From: CAYSRJ01 sp964521865 | Lineage (GTDB): Bacteria > Spirochaetota > B62-G9 > DRHN01 | Assembly: GCA_964521865.1 (NCBI GenBank) | Contig: CAZFTJ010000022.1 | Coordinates: forward strand, 1-64,000 | Length of the DNA stretch: 64,000 bases | Direction: 5' to 3' | In this document: piece after piece, positions 57,160 through 64,000 of the stretch | Position numbering within the stretch: position 1 is the first letter of the stretch | Layout: every line of letters starts with the position of its first letter | The notes under the pieces: generated by a model | The model's input: only the letters and a program-made list of their open reading frames with translations | Database searches by the model: none | What the model was told of the DNA's origin: nothing | Made by a program: the position numbers and the translations under genes

Positions 57160-58773
57160 ATGATTAATACAAAAATAAAAGAAGAGTTTGACCCGTTGGA
57201 GCTTTCTGATCAAGCAAAAGAAGATGAAGCAAGGGAGCAGAGAGAAGATTCAGAGGAGATTAAAAATTATACTGATACGGAGAGTGCGCGGGTTTTTACT
57301 AAAAAGTTTAGTAATAAGTTTAGATTTTGTCCAAGCTATGAAGGTATAGGCGGGAAAGATAAATTGAGTGGCTGGATTGTTTTCAATTATGAAAGGGGCG
57401 TATGGTTAAAGGATGGTAAATATTTTAGGGTTAAGTTTGCAGGTCAATTAGGGAAAGAATATAAAAGACTTGCTGACATAGACCCGAGACGAGCGAAAGA
57501 CTTTGAAGCTTTTGCGAAAAGAGCTGAACAGCGGATGGGTATAGAGAATATGCTCGCGTGTGCACGTCCGTTAATGGCAATTGATTTTGAAGAATTAGAC
57601 CAAGATACTAATCCGCCGCTTTTGAATTGTCCTAACGGTATTGTGGATTTAAGAACGGGTAGTTTTATAACAACTACGAGCGAGGAACGAAGAAATCATT
57701 TTTTAACAATGGCAACAAAATACCCTTACAATCCGAAAGCGAGCGCGCCATACTTTGCGGAGTTTATTCAAAAAATAGCTAAAGGTGATACAGATTTAGA
57801 ACAATTCCTTTTCGATCTTATCGGTTACTTCGCAATTCCCGGTAATCCTGAACGAAAGATATTTTTTCTATACGGCGAAGGAATGAACGGGAAATCAACG
57901 TTTTTATCAATTATCCGTAAAGTTTTAGATATGTACGGTTCTCTTGTATCTCCTGAAGCTTTAATAAAAATCGGAGGCGCAAGGGGCGGTACGTATGAAG
58001 TGGCTCAAACAATAGGCAAACGGTTAATCACATGCAGTGAGCTACCAAAAGATGCATTGTTAGACATTGACTTTTTAAAGCGAATAACCGGAGATCAAGA
58101 AATCGTAGCACGCGGGATTTATTCCGCTCCTATTCGCTATCAGCCTAAACATAAAATAGTTTTTGATGTTAATAATAAGCCGAGATTAAATGAAGTTTTA
58201 GAGGCGGAGCGTTCTCGTATTGTTATGATACCCTTTGACGAAGTGTTTAATAATCAGAATAAGATACCGCAATTCGACGATGTCATTTTGAAACAGTACG
58301 GAGAGGGTGAAGGTATTTTACAGTTAATAGTTGAAGGTGCGAAAAAATACTATGAAAACCTAAGTGAAAATGGACACACCGGTTTGATAATACCGGAAAG
58401 CGTACGGATGACAACCGGTCAATATCTCGATACTGCTAATCCGTTGGGAACATTTATCAAAGAAGAGTGTTACGCTTGTGATGAGGGAGCTTTACCAACA
58501 GAGGCGGAAATTGAACGACAATTAGGAGTTTGCCCGTCTCCAGAGGCATTTGTTAAAATTTATAAGATACCATGTGATGAATCATCTAAATTACTCGAAG
58601 ATTATAACGAGCAAGCGGATTATAAATTATCTATCCAAAAGTTTGTTAATGGCCTGAAAAGTCGTAAGTTTATTAAAATTAAAGCATGGAGCGGATACAG
58701 TTATATTTTCGGTCTGTGTAGAAAAAACTCGGAAATAGGCACATTATACAAGAAAATTGAAAACGGAGTTTAA
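57160..58773 (+). CDS. D5/P4-type primase-helicase
   Basis: 537 residues from the ATG at 57160, chosen because AAGGAG lies just upstream; an ATG at 57118 has none. A D5_N-like region (LLNCPNGIVDLRTG) is followed by an SF3 helicase core: Walker A GEGMNGKSTFL (about residue 240), ITCSELPKDALLDIDFLKRI, and the B-prime/sensor region HKIVFDVNNKPRLNE with RSRIVMIPFDE. Such proteins unwind the replication origin of satellites, plasmids and phages. It defines the element as self-replicating or replication-competent. No separate AEP primase domain is obvious in its N-terminus. Confidence 0.9.
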   Translation: MINTKIKEEFDPLELSDQAKEDEAREQREDSEEIKNYTDTESARVFTKKFSNKFRFCPSYEGIGGKDKLSGWIVFNYERGVWLKDGKYFRVKFAGQLGKEYKRLADIDPRRAKDFEAFAKRAEQRMGIENMLACARPLMAIDFEELDQDTNPPLLNCPNGIVDLRTGSFITTTSEERRNHFLTMATKYPYNPKASAPYFAEFIQKIAKGDTDLEQFLFDLIGYFAIPGNPERKIFFLYGEGMNGKSTFLSIIRKVLDMYGSLVSPEALIKIGGARGGTYEVAQTIGKRLITCSELPKDALLDIDFLKRITGDQEIVARGIYSAPIRYQPKHKIVFDVNNKPRLNEVLEAERSRIVMIPFDEVFNNQNKIPQFDDVILKQYGEGEGILQLIVEGAKKYYENLSENGHTGLIIPESVRMTTGQYLDTANPLGTFIKEECYACDEGALPTEAEIERQLGVCPSPEAFVKIYKIPCDESSKLLEDYNEQADYKLSIQKFVNGLKSRKFIKIKAWSGYSYIFGLCRKNSEIGTLYKKIENGV

Positions 58774-59254
58774 CAGACTTTGGGGGGTTATAACACTGCT
58801 CTATATATATTTTAAAAAGTAAAACCATTTTAGAAACCCCCAAACTTCGTTCAACTCTGTAGACGAAGGAACTTCGTCCCTTGAGAAAATTAGTAAGTTT
58901 ACGTCGTTCTATAATGAAAATACTCCTCAATTGAGCTTTTTTTTTATTATTTTCGGTAATTATCTACCTTCTCTATAAAAGAGTCGGAAGCGCAAAAACA
59001 GCGATTATGAGTATTGATGATAGGCTGTTGAAAGCGACGATCTTTGAAAAAGTTAGAGTCGGGGTAAAGTCGGGGTTGGCAATAAAATATACTAAATTAT
59101 TCGATGTTTTCGCAAAGCAAATGAGCGTAATAATATACTGCTCCTTCACCGTTCACGTGTAGATAAACGACGATACCGTCGATCCGCTTACGGTGCTTTC
59201 CTCAACACTGTTCATATACCACCTAATAATATCGACGGGGTTTTGTCGGTTGAT
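58774..59254. other. Intergenic region with hairpins and a terminator; no firm gene
   Basis: A long-range inverted repeat pairs TTTGGGGG just after the helicase stop with CCCCCAAA near 58839. A perfect hairpin GACGAAG-GAA-CTTCGTC lies at 58862-58878. A palindrome followed by nine T lies at 58926-58945. A 51-codon frame at 59007-59162 has no ribosome site and is not called. A few codons on the minus strand look protein-like but start after a stop, perhaps gene debris. Confidence 0.5.
58926..58945 (+). terminator. Probable terminator after the helicase operon
   Basis: The palindrome CTCAATTGAG at 58926-58935 is followed by a run of T at 58937-58945. The stem is short, so strength is uncertain. 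Confidence 0.5.
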
Positions 59255-59707
59255 CTAAAACCGTGCACAAATAAAAGCTACTTGTGTGGCATACATAACG
59301 AAAAGTAGGATTGTTATTGGTATTTCTGTACTTTTATATCCACAACAGAACGGTACACCTTTACTATTTATATTCCTAATGGCTGCAATGATATCTTGAA
59401 GCCCTTTTTCAGAATTGGCGTTTTTCTTAGATAAGGAATCCTCCAAAAGGTCTACGACTTTCGCTGCACATCTCTTTTTTTTATAATGGAAGCATAGAAA
59501 CCATTGGATACAACCCACAATGACTGTGAGAACACCAATAGTCATCCAAGCAAGCCATGAATCAATACTTAAATCCTTTATAGTGAATATCCTGATGATT
59601 CCTAAAGTAAAGATTGCATAGAAGGAAATCCCAAGCCAAGTCATTTTTTCTTTTGTATTATGGTATCGTTCATAAAACTCATAGAGTCTCAATATTATTT
59701 CTTGCAT
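59255..59707 (-). CDS. Unknown membrane protein, cargo of the element
   Basis: 150 residues from the ATG at 59707 (GGGAGG 5 bp upstream). Three membrane helices: MTWLGISFYAIFTLGIIRIF, WLAWMTIGVLTVIVGCIQWF and ITILLFVMYATQVAFICA. A cytosolic loop lies between helices 2 and 3 (AAKVVDLLEDSLSKKNANSE). No family recognised. It is on the opposite strand to the replication genes and next to the TerB-DnaJ gene, 122 bp away; the two may act together. Confidence 0.65.
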   Translation of the reverse strand: MQEIILRLYEFYERYHNTKEKMTWLGISFYAIFTLGIIRIFTIKDLSIDSWLAWMTIGVLTVIVGCIQWFLCFHYKKKRCAAKVVDLLEDSLSKKNANSEKGLQDIIAAIRNINSKGVPFCCGYKSTEIPITILLFVMYATQVAFICARF

Positions 59708-59829
59708 CCAATCCTCCCTTTGCACAATTTACAAAGAGCATTAGTATAATGCTATTATTGATGCCATACCAGATGCAGAGCTAGTATTGGCAATCTTGCG
59801 CAAAAAAAACCTATAGACTGATTAAAATT

Positions 59830-60654
59830 TTACACAACTCCCATTTCTTTTAATCCCGAATACGCAACATTTATTGTTTTCATTTTTTCTTCAGCTGCTC
59901 TTTGCATACTTTCGCCCATAATGGCAAATTTATCAGGATGATGTTCAATAACTAGTGAGTGATACCGTTTTTTTATCTCACCTATACTCGCATCATTTTG
60001 CAATCCTAAAATAGACAAATACCTTTGTTTCAACGTATCTTCATCAACCTCAGTCTCGTCACGCTGATAGTAAAAGTGCAAATATGAGCTAATTTGTTCC
60101 TGTGTCCAACCTAGTTGCATCATTATTCCAACGATTACATTGATTTCTGATTCATCAATCTCACCATTAGCTCCAGCAATATTTATTAATCCGTGAAATA
60201 TGACACTGTCATAATTTTTAAACAAAGATTTACTTAACAAACTTTTCATTGTTGCGAGGTTATATTCCCAATCAATCTTATCTGGTTTTTTTAAATCGCG
60301 AGCAACAGATTCCATAACTCTATCGATGTAGAGTGGATGAGCATTGCTGAAAAAACTGGCAATTTCGTTTAATTCCACTTCTTCAATCAATCCATCAGCT
60401 GAAGCAACTAATATGGCAAATCGTGCGAAACAAACTCCAAATTTTTGCATATCGATATATTCTTCTCTGTCGATATCTGCTCCCTGCGATTCCCGCTTTG
60501 CATCTCGCTCCACTTTTTTAAGCGTGTCCTTTGGTTCAGTTGCTTTATATACAGCTTTGCTCGCAGCCGTTACACCTACCTGTAGTGCTAACCTAATTAC
60601 TATCCAAATGATCATTACTACTATAAATCCCAATATCGCTATGACAACTTCCAT
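59830..60654 (-). CDS. Membrane-anchored TerB-DnaJ (DjlA-like) protein
   Basis: 274 residues. One N-terminal helix (IAILGFIVVMIIWIVIRLAL) is followed by a TerB-like helical domain (about 75-200: FARFAILVASADGLIEEVELNEIASFF and GLINIAGANGEIDESEINVIVGIM). A C-terminal J domain follows with the HPD triad in VIEHHPDKFAI. The order helix-TerB-DnaJ is that of DjlA, a co-chaperone that stimulates DnaK at the membrane. TerB modules also occur in phage-defence and tellurite systems. As element cargo its target may be host DnaK or an incoming phage process; this is inference. Confidence 0.85.
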   Translation of the reverse strand: MEVVIAILGFIVVMIIWIVIRLALQVGVTAASKAVYKATEPKDTLKKVERDAKRESQGADIDREEYIDMQKFGVCFARFAILVASADGLIEEVELNEIASFFSNAHPLYIDRVMESVARDLKKPDKIDWEYNLATMKSLLSKSLFKNYDSVIFHGLINIAGANGEIDESEINVIVGIMMQLGWTQEQISSYLHFYYQRDETEVDEDTLKQRYLSILGLQNDASIGEIKKRYHSLVIEHHPDKFAIMGESMQRAAEEKMKTINVAYSGLKEMGVV

Positions 60655-60821
60655 ACTACACCTCCTTTATTAGTGGTGTAAAAACGAACTAATAACATAT
60701 GGATGCCTTACCAGATATGTCAATATTGTAACATATTACAATAATGAATACAACAAGGATTTTACCGAGTGGAGAATTACCACAGCCCTAAGTCAGACTT
60801 AAACTGCCGACAATATTATTA

Positions 60822-60849
60822 TTGACAAACGAAAAGATAGTTATACACT
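60822..60849 (+). promoter_or_regulatory. Promoter of the protease pair
   Basis: TTGACA at 60822-60827 and TACACT at 60844-60849, 16 bp apart, followed by GAGGAGG and the ATG at 60874. The pair therefore has its own strong signals, independent of the replication genes. Confidence 0.65.
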
Positions 60850-60873
60850 TTACTATTGTAGAGGAGGAAAATA

Positions 60874-61122
60874 ATGGTGGAATTTTCAGAAAAGCAAAAG
60901 GAGAATCTTAAATTTTTTAAAGACAATCTCAATACTATGATTGAGGATAAACTTCTAAAAGATAAGTATGTAGTAATACACGATAAAGAAATAAAGGCTA
61001 CATTTGACACATTTGATTTAGCACTCAATCATGCAATAGCAAATTTTCCCAGAAAAGAATTTATAATTCAACAAGTTATTAGCACAGACTCCTATATAAA
61101 TTATCTCAAAGCAGCCATATAA
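60874..61122 (+). CDS. Small partner protein of a retropepsin-like protease (DUF5678-like)
   Basis: 82 residues. The central DKYVVIHDKEIKATFDTFDLALNHAIANFP (given here as KYVVIHDKEIKATFDTFD and LALNHAIANF) is the pattern of DUF5678-type small proteins often found beside bacterial aspartyl protease genes; this recall is from memory. Its last base overlaps the first base of the protease gene (start codon overlaps the stop). It may be the substrate, inhibitor or antitoxin-like partner of the protease. Confidence 0.65.
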   Translation: MVEFSEKQKENLKFFKDNLNTMIEDKLLKDKYVVIHDKEIKATFDTFDLALNHAIANFPRKEFIIQQVISTDSYINYLKAAI

Positions 61123-61649
61123 TGCCGCAATTTAGTTTTTATGCTATAGGATTTAAATTCGAGCCAGAATTACCAGCTAATACAAAGGTCAACCTCACTT
61201 TTAGCTCCAACCCTTTAAAACTAATGGGATTTAACTTGCCTGTGGAAATTACTACCGCAACTTCATTTAGACAACCTCCACATAACGAACCTTTAAAATC
61301 AATAACAGTGATGGCCCATTTTGACACGGGGGCAAGCATTACAAATATTGATAAAAGAATTGCTGAATATTTAGAGTTAATTCCCGTAGGTGACATGATG
61401 CAAAGTACAGCAGGAGGAGAGAAGGTCTCAATTAAATATGCGGTTGATTTATCTTTTCCAAATACTAACTTAACTAGTTTTAAAAACCTTGATATAGGTT
61501 CGTGCAATTTAGAACATTTTGATTTAAACAAAGCGATTGAACAATCACAAGATTTCAAAAACTTTGGTGCATTAATTGGTCGTGATATTATGTCTAAATG
61601 GTTAATTGTTTGGAATGGAGTACAATCTATTATTAATATTACTGACTAA
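61122..61649 (+). CDS. Retropepsin-like aspartyl protease
   Basis: 175 residues. The active-site motif is HFDTGASITNID (D68-T-G), preceded by a hydrophobic strand (ITVMA). The second conserved motif is GALIGRDIMSKW (about 149-160), equivalent to the IIGRDLL of retroviral proteases. It has one DTG, so it must act as a homodimer. Bacterial members are rare and mostly uncharacterised. It overlaps the small gene before it by one base, which implies linked translation, and lies next to the integrase. Confidence 0.82.
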   Translation: MPQFSFYAIGFKFEPELPANTKVNLTFSSNPLKLMGFNLPVEITTATSFRQPPHNEPLKSITVMAHFDTGASITNIDKRIAEYLELIPVGDMMQSTAGGEKVSIKYAVDLSFPNTNLTSFKNLDIGSCNLEHFDLNKAIEQSQDFKNFGALIGRDIMSKWLIVWNGVQSIINITD

Positions 61650-61686
61650 AAGATTTTATATACCAAAATATTTAACGATGCATTAA

Positions 61687-62658
61687 TTAATAATCTAAAA
61701 CGAGCTCACACGGATTATCTTCAAACAATTGTTTTGTGTGCAGATAAACGAGTGTACTTTGTAAATCGTTATGACCCATTGAGCGCTTAACATCGAAAAC
61801 CGAGACTCCCTGTTTAAGTAACGCAGTCGCAAACCAGTGCCGGCAAGAATGAGGCGTTGTATTTTCTCGTTTTACCCCGGCTTCTCGCATACGCTTTGAA
61901 ATAATCATGCTCACTGATCCAGGATGAAGGCTCTCTGTTTTCGGTGATCGGTGGTTTACATCGGTGAAGATAAAGTTTTTAATTCGGTACTTGCGAATAT
62001 AAGCGCTGAGGCGTTTGTAAAGCTTCTCTTGTAGGTAAACGAAGTCGTTACTATTCCTCGCTGTCCGGCCTTTTCGAAACAGATACATACGGATTTTGTC
62101 ATCATCAGTAACGATGTCCTGAACCCGGAGCCGTGCAATCTCACAATCACGCAGGCCGTTAAATAAAGCAAGCTCAATCATAAGCAGATCGCGTGCCGCC
62201 TTTTGCCCTGAAAGGCTTTTAAGGTGTTCCCTGAGACGTTTAACGTCACGATCAGTTAATGAGTTTCTCACAGGTGTACGCGATGGTCTTTTAACGCTGA
62301 TTTTGATTTCTTTACAGATATTCGGGTACACCCTCACTGTTTGGCCTGTCTCAAGGTCAATATGGCGCTCCATAAAGGCAAAATAACGTTTAAGAAGGCG
62401 AAGGTACAGGTTTTTGGTGAAGTCGGAGTATTTCCGGGCCCTTAGATACCCTTCATAAGCGTATATGTCCGCTGGTGTCGGTCTGGTGATCCCCTCTTCC
62501 TCCATGAACCGGATAAAGCATTTCAGAGCGTGTTTATAGGCGTGTACTGAAGCTTTTGAGTTAATCCCCTGTTGTTGAAACAAGAATACGTCGGCCTGAT
62601 ACATCCAGTTAACATGATACTCTTGTAATTCTTCTCTTTTAATCAATGATTTTTCCAT
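61687..62658 (-). CDS. Tyrosine recombinase (integrase)
   Basis: 323 residues. An N-terminal SAM-like core-binding domain (about 15-110, HAYKHALKCFIRFMEEEG) is followed by the catalytic domain with Arg170 (NGLRDCE), Lys196 (FRKGRTA), His270 and Arg273 (PHSCRHWFAT), His296 (MGHND) and Tyr305 (VYLHT). It has no arm-binding N-domain, so it is of the XerC/phage-short type. It is expected to integrate or excise the element. AAAGGA precedes the ATG. A palindrome covers its promoter. Confidence 0.93.
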   Translation of the reverse strand: MEKSLIKREELQEYHVNWMYQADVFLFQQQGINSKASVHAYKHALKCFIRFMEEEGITRPTPADIYAYEGYLRARKYSDFTKNLYLRLLKRYFAFMERHIDLETGQTVRVYPNICKEIKISVKRPSRTPVRNSLTDRDVKRLREHLKSLSGQKAARDLLMIELALFNGLRDCEIARLRVQDIVTDDDKIRMYLFRKGRTARNSNDFVYLQEKLYKRLSAYIRKYRIKNFIFTDVNHRSPKTESLHPGSVSMIISKRMREAGVKRENTTPHSCRHWFATALLKQGVSVFDVKRSMGHNDLQSTLVYLHTKQLFEDNPCELVLDY

Positions 62659-62701
62659 TGATTTTTTCCTTTTATGTTGCTATTATCAGTGTTACACAGT
62701 A

Positions 62702-62731
62702 TAAGTGTATCACTTAAAGAATGATTGTCAA
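62702..62731 (-). promoter_or_regulatory. Integrase promoter covered by a palindromic operator
   Basis: Minus-strand TTGACA (62726-62731) and TACACT (62704-62709), 16 bp apart, drive the integrase. A perfect inverted repeat TAAGTG-TAT-CACTTA lies at 62702-62716 and covers the -10 box. The divergent ribbon-helix-helix gene begins 66 bp away and is the natural candidate repressor. Confidence 0.65.
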
Positions 62732-62781
62732 TAACTTTTGTACATTTTTAGAAAAATAACTTATAATGGGGAGAATTAATT

Positions 62782-62961
62782 GTGAGAGTTAGTACAGTGC
62801 CTACAAAATTGCCGAGAGTCTTAGTCAGCTTTACTGAGGAGCTATTGAAAAAGCTCGACAATTATAGGCGAAAACAGGAAAGAATACCGTCCCGATCTGA
62901 AGCTATTAGAACACTTGTTGAAAAGGCTTTAAAGGCTGAATCTAAGGACGAAGCTAATTAA
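62782..62961 (+). CDS. Ribbon-helix-helix (CopG/Arc type) regulator
   Basis: 59 residues from a GTG at 62782 with GGGGAG upstream. The N-terminal strand (PRVLVSFTEELLKKLDNY) and the helix pair (RIPSRSEAIRTLVEKALKA) match RHH repressors, which bind palindromes as dimers. It is divergent from the integrase. It probably controls integrase expression or element maintenance. Confidence 0.75.
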   Translation: MRVSTVPTKLPRVLVSFTEELLKKLDNYRRKQERIPSRSEAIRTLVEKALKAESKDEAN

Positions 62962-63356
62962 TCCTGTGTTAACTCATAACCTTTTTTTACTGAAATGATG
63001 CCCCATTCTCCCCACCAGTAAAGAATAAAAAACCTTGCATTATTGATAACTCCCAAGTTGAACAGCGTAGGCAGGATAAAGGCGGGGTAACCCGCGAGCG
63101 TAGGCGGGGTTGTTGTTCGCAATGGGAATCGGGCAACCGAAGCACCCATTAGCCCCACTTAATAGACTATAATGAACTCGTGTACCATGGCCTGCTTTTT
63201 CAAAAAAAATAGGGGCGGGGTTAAAAAAAACACCCGGTACTTTTCATGTTTCTGGCAGTATTAGTAATAGAGGGGGGGGTAGAAGGAACTTCGTTTAAAA
63301 CAGCTTTAATGTTTGTTAAAGATGGTTTAATCACAAATTATATAAGGAGGCATAAA
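62962..63356. other. Non-coding region with a repeat-flanked hairpin
   Basis: GCGGG at 63082-63086 pairs with CCCGC at 63091-63095 around a GTAA loop. The 9-bp AGCGTAGGC occurs on both sides (63064-63072 and 63097-63105). Further right are G-rich tracts and a long A-run. No gene is supported; the structure could be an attachment site, an origin or an operator. Confidence 0.45.
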
Positions 63357-63653
63357 ATGAATGTATTTGAAATGACAAAGGAAGAAAAAGGCATTGTAGC
63401 AAAGAAGTTTGAAACAGACTTAGGAAAATCTATGATACACTCCGGTGGGCGAGTATATGATGGGTCTAAATACCTTCTTCTTGTTGATAATGAATTTCGC
63501 GGGGTTCTAATAAACTTATTGTTTGACTACGTTGAAAGGGTGAAAGAAACAAATAAAGACTTGTTTGGTAAAGATAACCCTCCGCTCATTGAAAAACATT
63601 GCAGGCAGGCAATACATGACCTTTTAAAGATTGATGCTCCTGACAAAACGTGA
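63357..63653 (+). CDS. Unknown element protein
   Basis: 98 residues from the ATG at 63357 behind AAGGAGG; an upstream in-frame ATG is weaker. Mixed helix/strand composition (MNVFEMTKEEKGIVAKKFE, KYLLLVDNEFRGVLINLLFD). No family recognised. It lies between the RHH gene and the second recombinase-like gene. Confidence 0.6.
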   Translation: MNVFEMTKEEKGIVAKKFETDLGKSMIHSGGRVYDGSKYLLLVDNEFRGVLINLLFDYVERVKETNKDLFGKDNPPLIEKHCRQAIHDLLKIDAPDKT

Positions 63654-63716
63654 TTAGGAGAATGAGATTATTCGTTTCAAAAAATGCGCGAGAAGTGGCT
63701 TAATTTAGCAGACTAA

Positions 63717-64000
63717 ATGACAAACTACCCTAACATCCGAAAGAAATGGTCAAAAAAAGCAAACGCCCCCCGCTGGTATATCGCGAAAAAATACCAAGGA
63801 AAATATTATTATTCTCCAATAGGTGAAGGTCGAGCGGGGTACGAAACCTTAGCTCAAGCTAAAAAAGCACTTCGTTTACTTGAACAAGAATTACAAGATG
63901 GACAAGAAAAACTTACCGAGCGGAGCCTGCAACAATTCATAAACGAATATTACACTAAGCGAATTAGAGCGGATTCCCCCCGGGGCTATCGTACAGTAAT
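63717..64000 (+). CDS. N-terminal part of a second integrase-like protein, cut by the window edge
   Basis: 94 codons are visible, open to the edge. The start MTNYPNIRKKWSKKANAPRW with WYIAKKYQGKYYYSPIG and ETLAQAKKALRLLEQEL is the arm-type (AP2/Arm-DNA-binding-like) N-terminus of phage integrases, and the LTERSLQQFINEYYTKRI that follows looks like the core-binding domain. No catalytic residue is in view. If correct, the element has two recombinases, or a second element starts here. Confidence 0.6.
   Translation, partial: MTNYPNIRKKWSKKANAPRWYIAKKYQGKYYYSPIGEGRAGYETLAQAKKALRLLEQELQDGQEKLTERSLQQFINEYYTKRIRADSPRGYRTV

Larger units (their letters stand above)
53100..64000. mobile_element. Integrated element (phage-satellite or plasmid-like), right end outside the window
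   Basis: From about 53.1 kb base composition and gene style change: lower GC, many short overlapping unknown genes, a D5/P4-type primase-helicase, a tyrosine recombinase, a ribbon-helix-helix regulator and the start of a second recombinase-like gene at the right edge. No capsid, terminase-large, tail or conjugation gene is recognisable, so it is more like a satellite or integrative plasmid than a complete phage. I found no tRNA and no clear direct repeats at the left border, so the boundary is approximate. Confidence 0.7.

Noticed and set aside
59007..59162. 51-codon plus-strand frame in the gap after the helicase
   Set aside because: No ribosome site and no recognisable features; opposite-strand codons look equally protein-like.
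62958..63158. 66-codon minus-strand frame after the RHH gene
   Set aside because: It covers the GC hairpin and direct repeats, has no ribosome site and an unlikely composition.

Overview
The window (64 kb, two internal 100-N scaffold gaps) looks like a chromosomal contig of a free-living, probably diazotrophic spirochaete-like bacterium. This assignment is inference. It rests on a FecR/beta-barrel protein pair, two inner-membrane LysM-M23 peptidases in tandem, long TPR proteins, a 560-residue protein of a kind I associate with spirochaetes, and a 440-residue non-adenylylated type I glutamine synthetase. No rRNA or tRNA gene was recognised.

Region 1 (1-13.4 kb) is an AT-rich CRISPR locus. A divergent, apparently frameshifted gene start (possibly a Cas8-like large subunit) is cut by the window edge. 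It is followed by cas1-cas2-cas4 and a leader with a 10-bp inverted repeat. The array has about 140 repeats of 37 bp and runs from 2874 to 13366. No complete effector gene lies in the window. The array shows two tandem duplications of exactly three repeat-spacer units, a block of variant repeats near its old end, and spacer pairs that appear to sample the same site of related invaders.

Region 2 (13.5-53.0 kb) is ordinary chromosome. In order it holds: paralogous outer-membrane barrel genes; a response regulator; a nitrogen-control cluster (ltaE-nifA, then glnB behind a sigma-54 promoter, amtB, glnA); two LysM-M23 peptidases and pyk; a Fur-family regulator under its own palindrome with a NifX-like protein and an Mrp/NBP35 ATPase; an HMA protein, acyP and two TPR genes; ksgA, rarD, a HAD protein, and an adenosine kinase/deaminase pair; an ABC-2 exporter with an Fe-S protein; an ars-type cluster whose ACR3 gene carries an in-frame amber codon; and an ABC sugar-uptake operon followed by a decayed GH4 glycosidase gene and an MFS transporter.

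Region 3 (about 53.1 kb to the right edge) is a lower-GC integrated element. It has a D5/P4-type primase-helicase, many small unknown genes, a heavily structured non-coding segment (terminator plus a run of short hairpins at 54.09-54.25 kb), a tyrosine integrase with an operator-like palindrome, a ribbon-helix-helix regulator, and the start of a second integrase-like gene. Between helicase and integrase sit cargo genes: a membrane protein, a TerB-DnaJ membrane protein, and a two-gene unit encoding an 82-residue protein and a retropepsin-like aspartyl protease. This cargo and the hairpin array are the least explained parts of the window.
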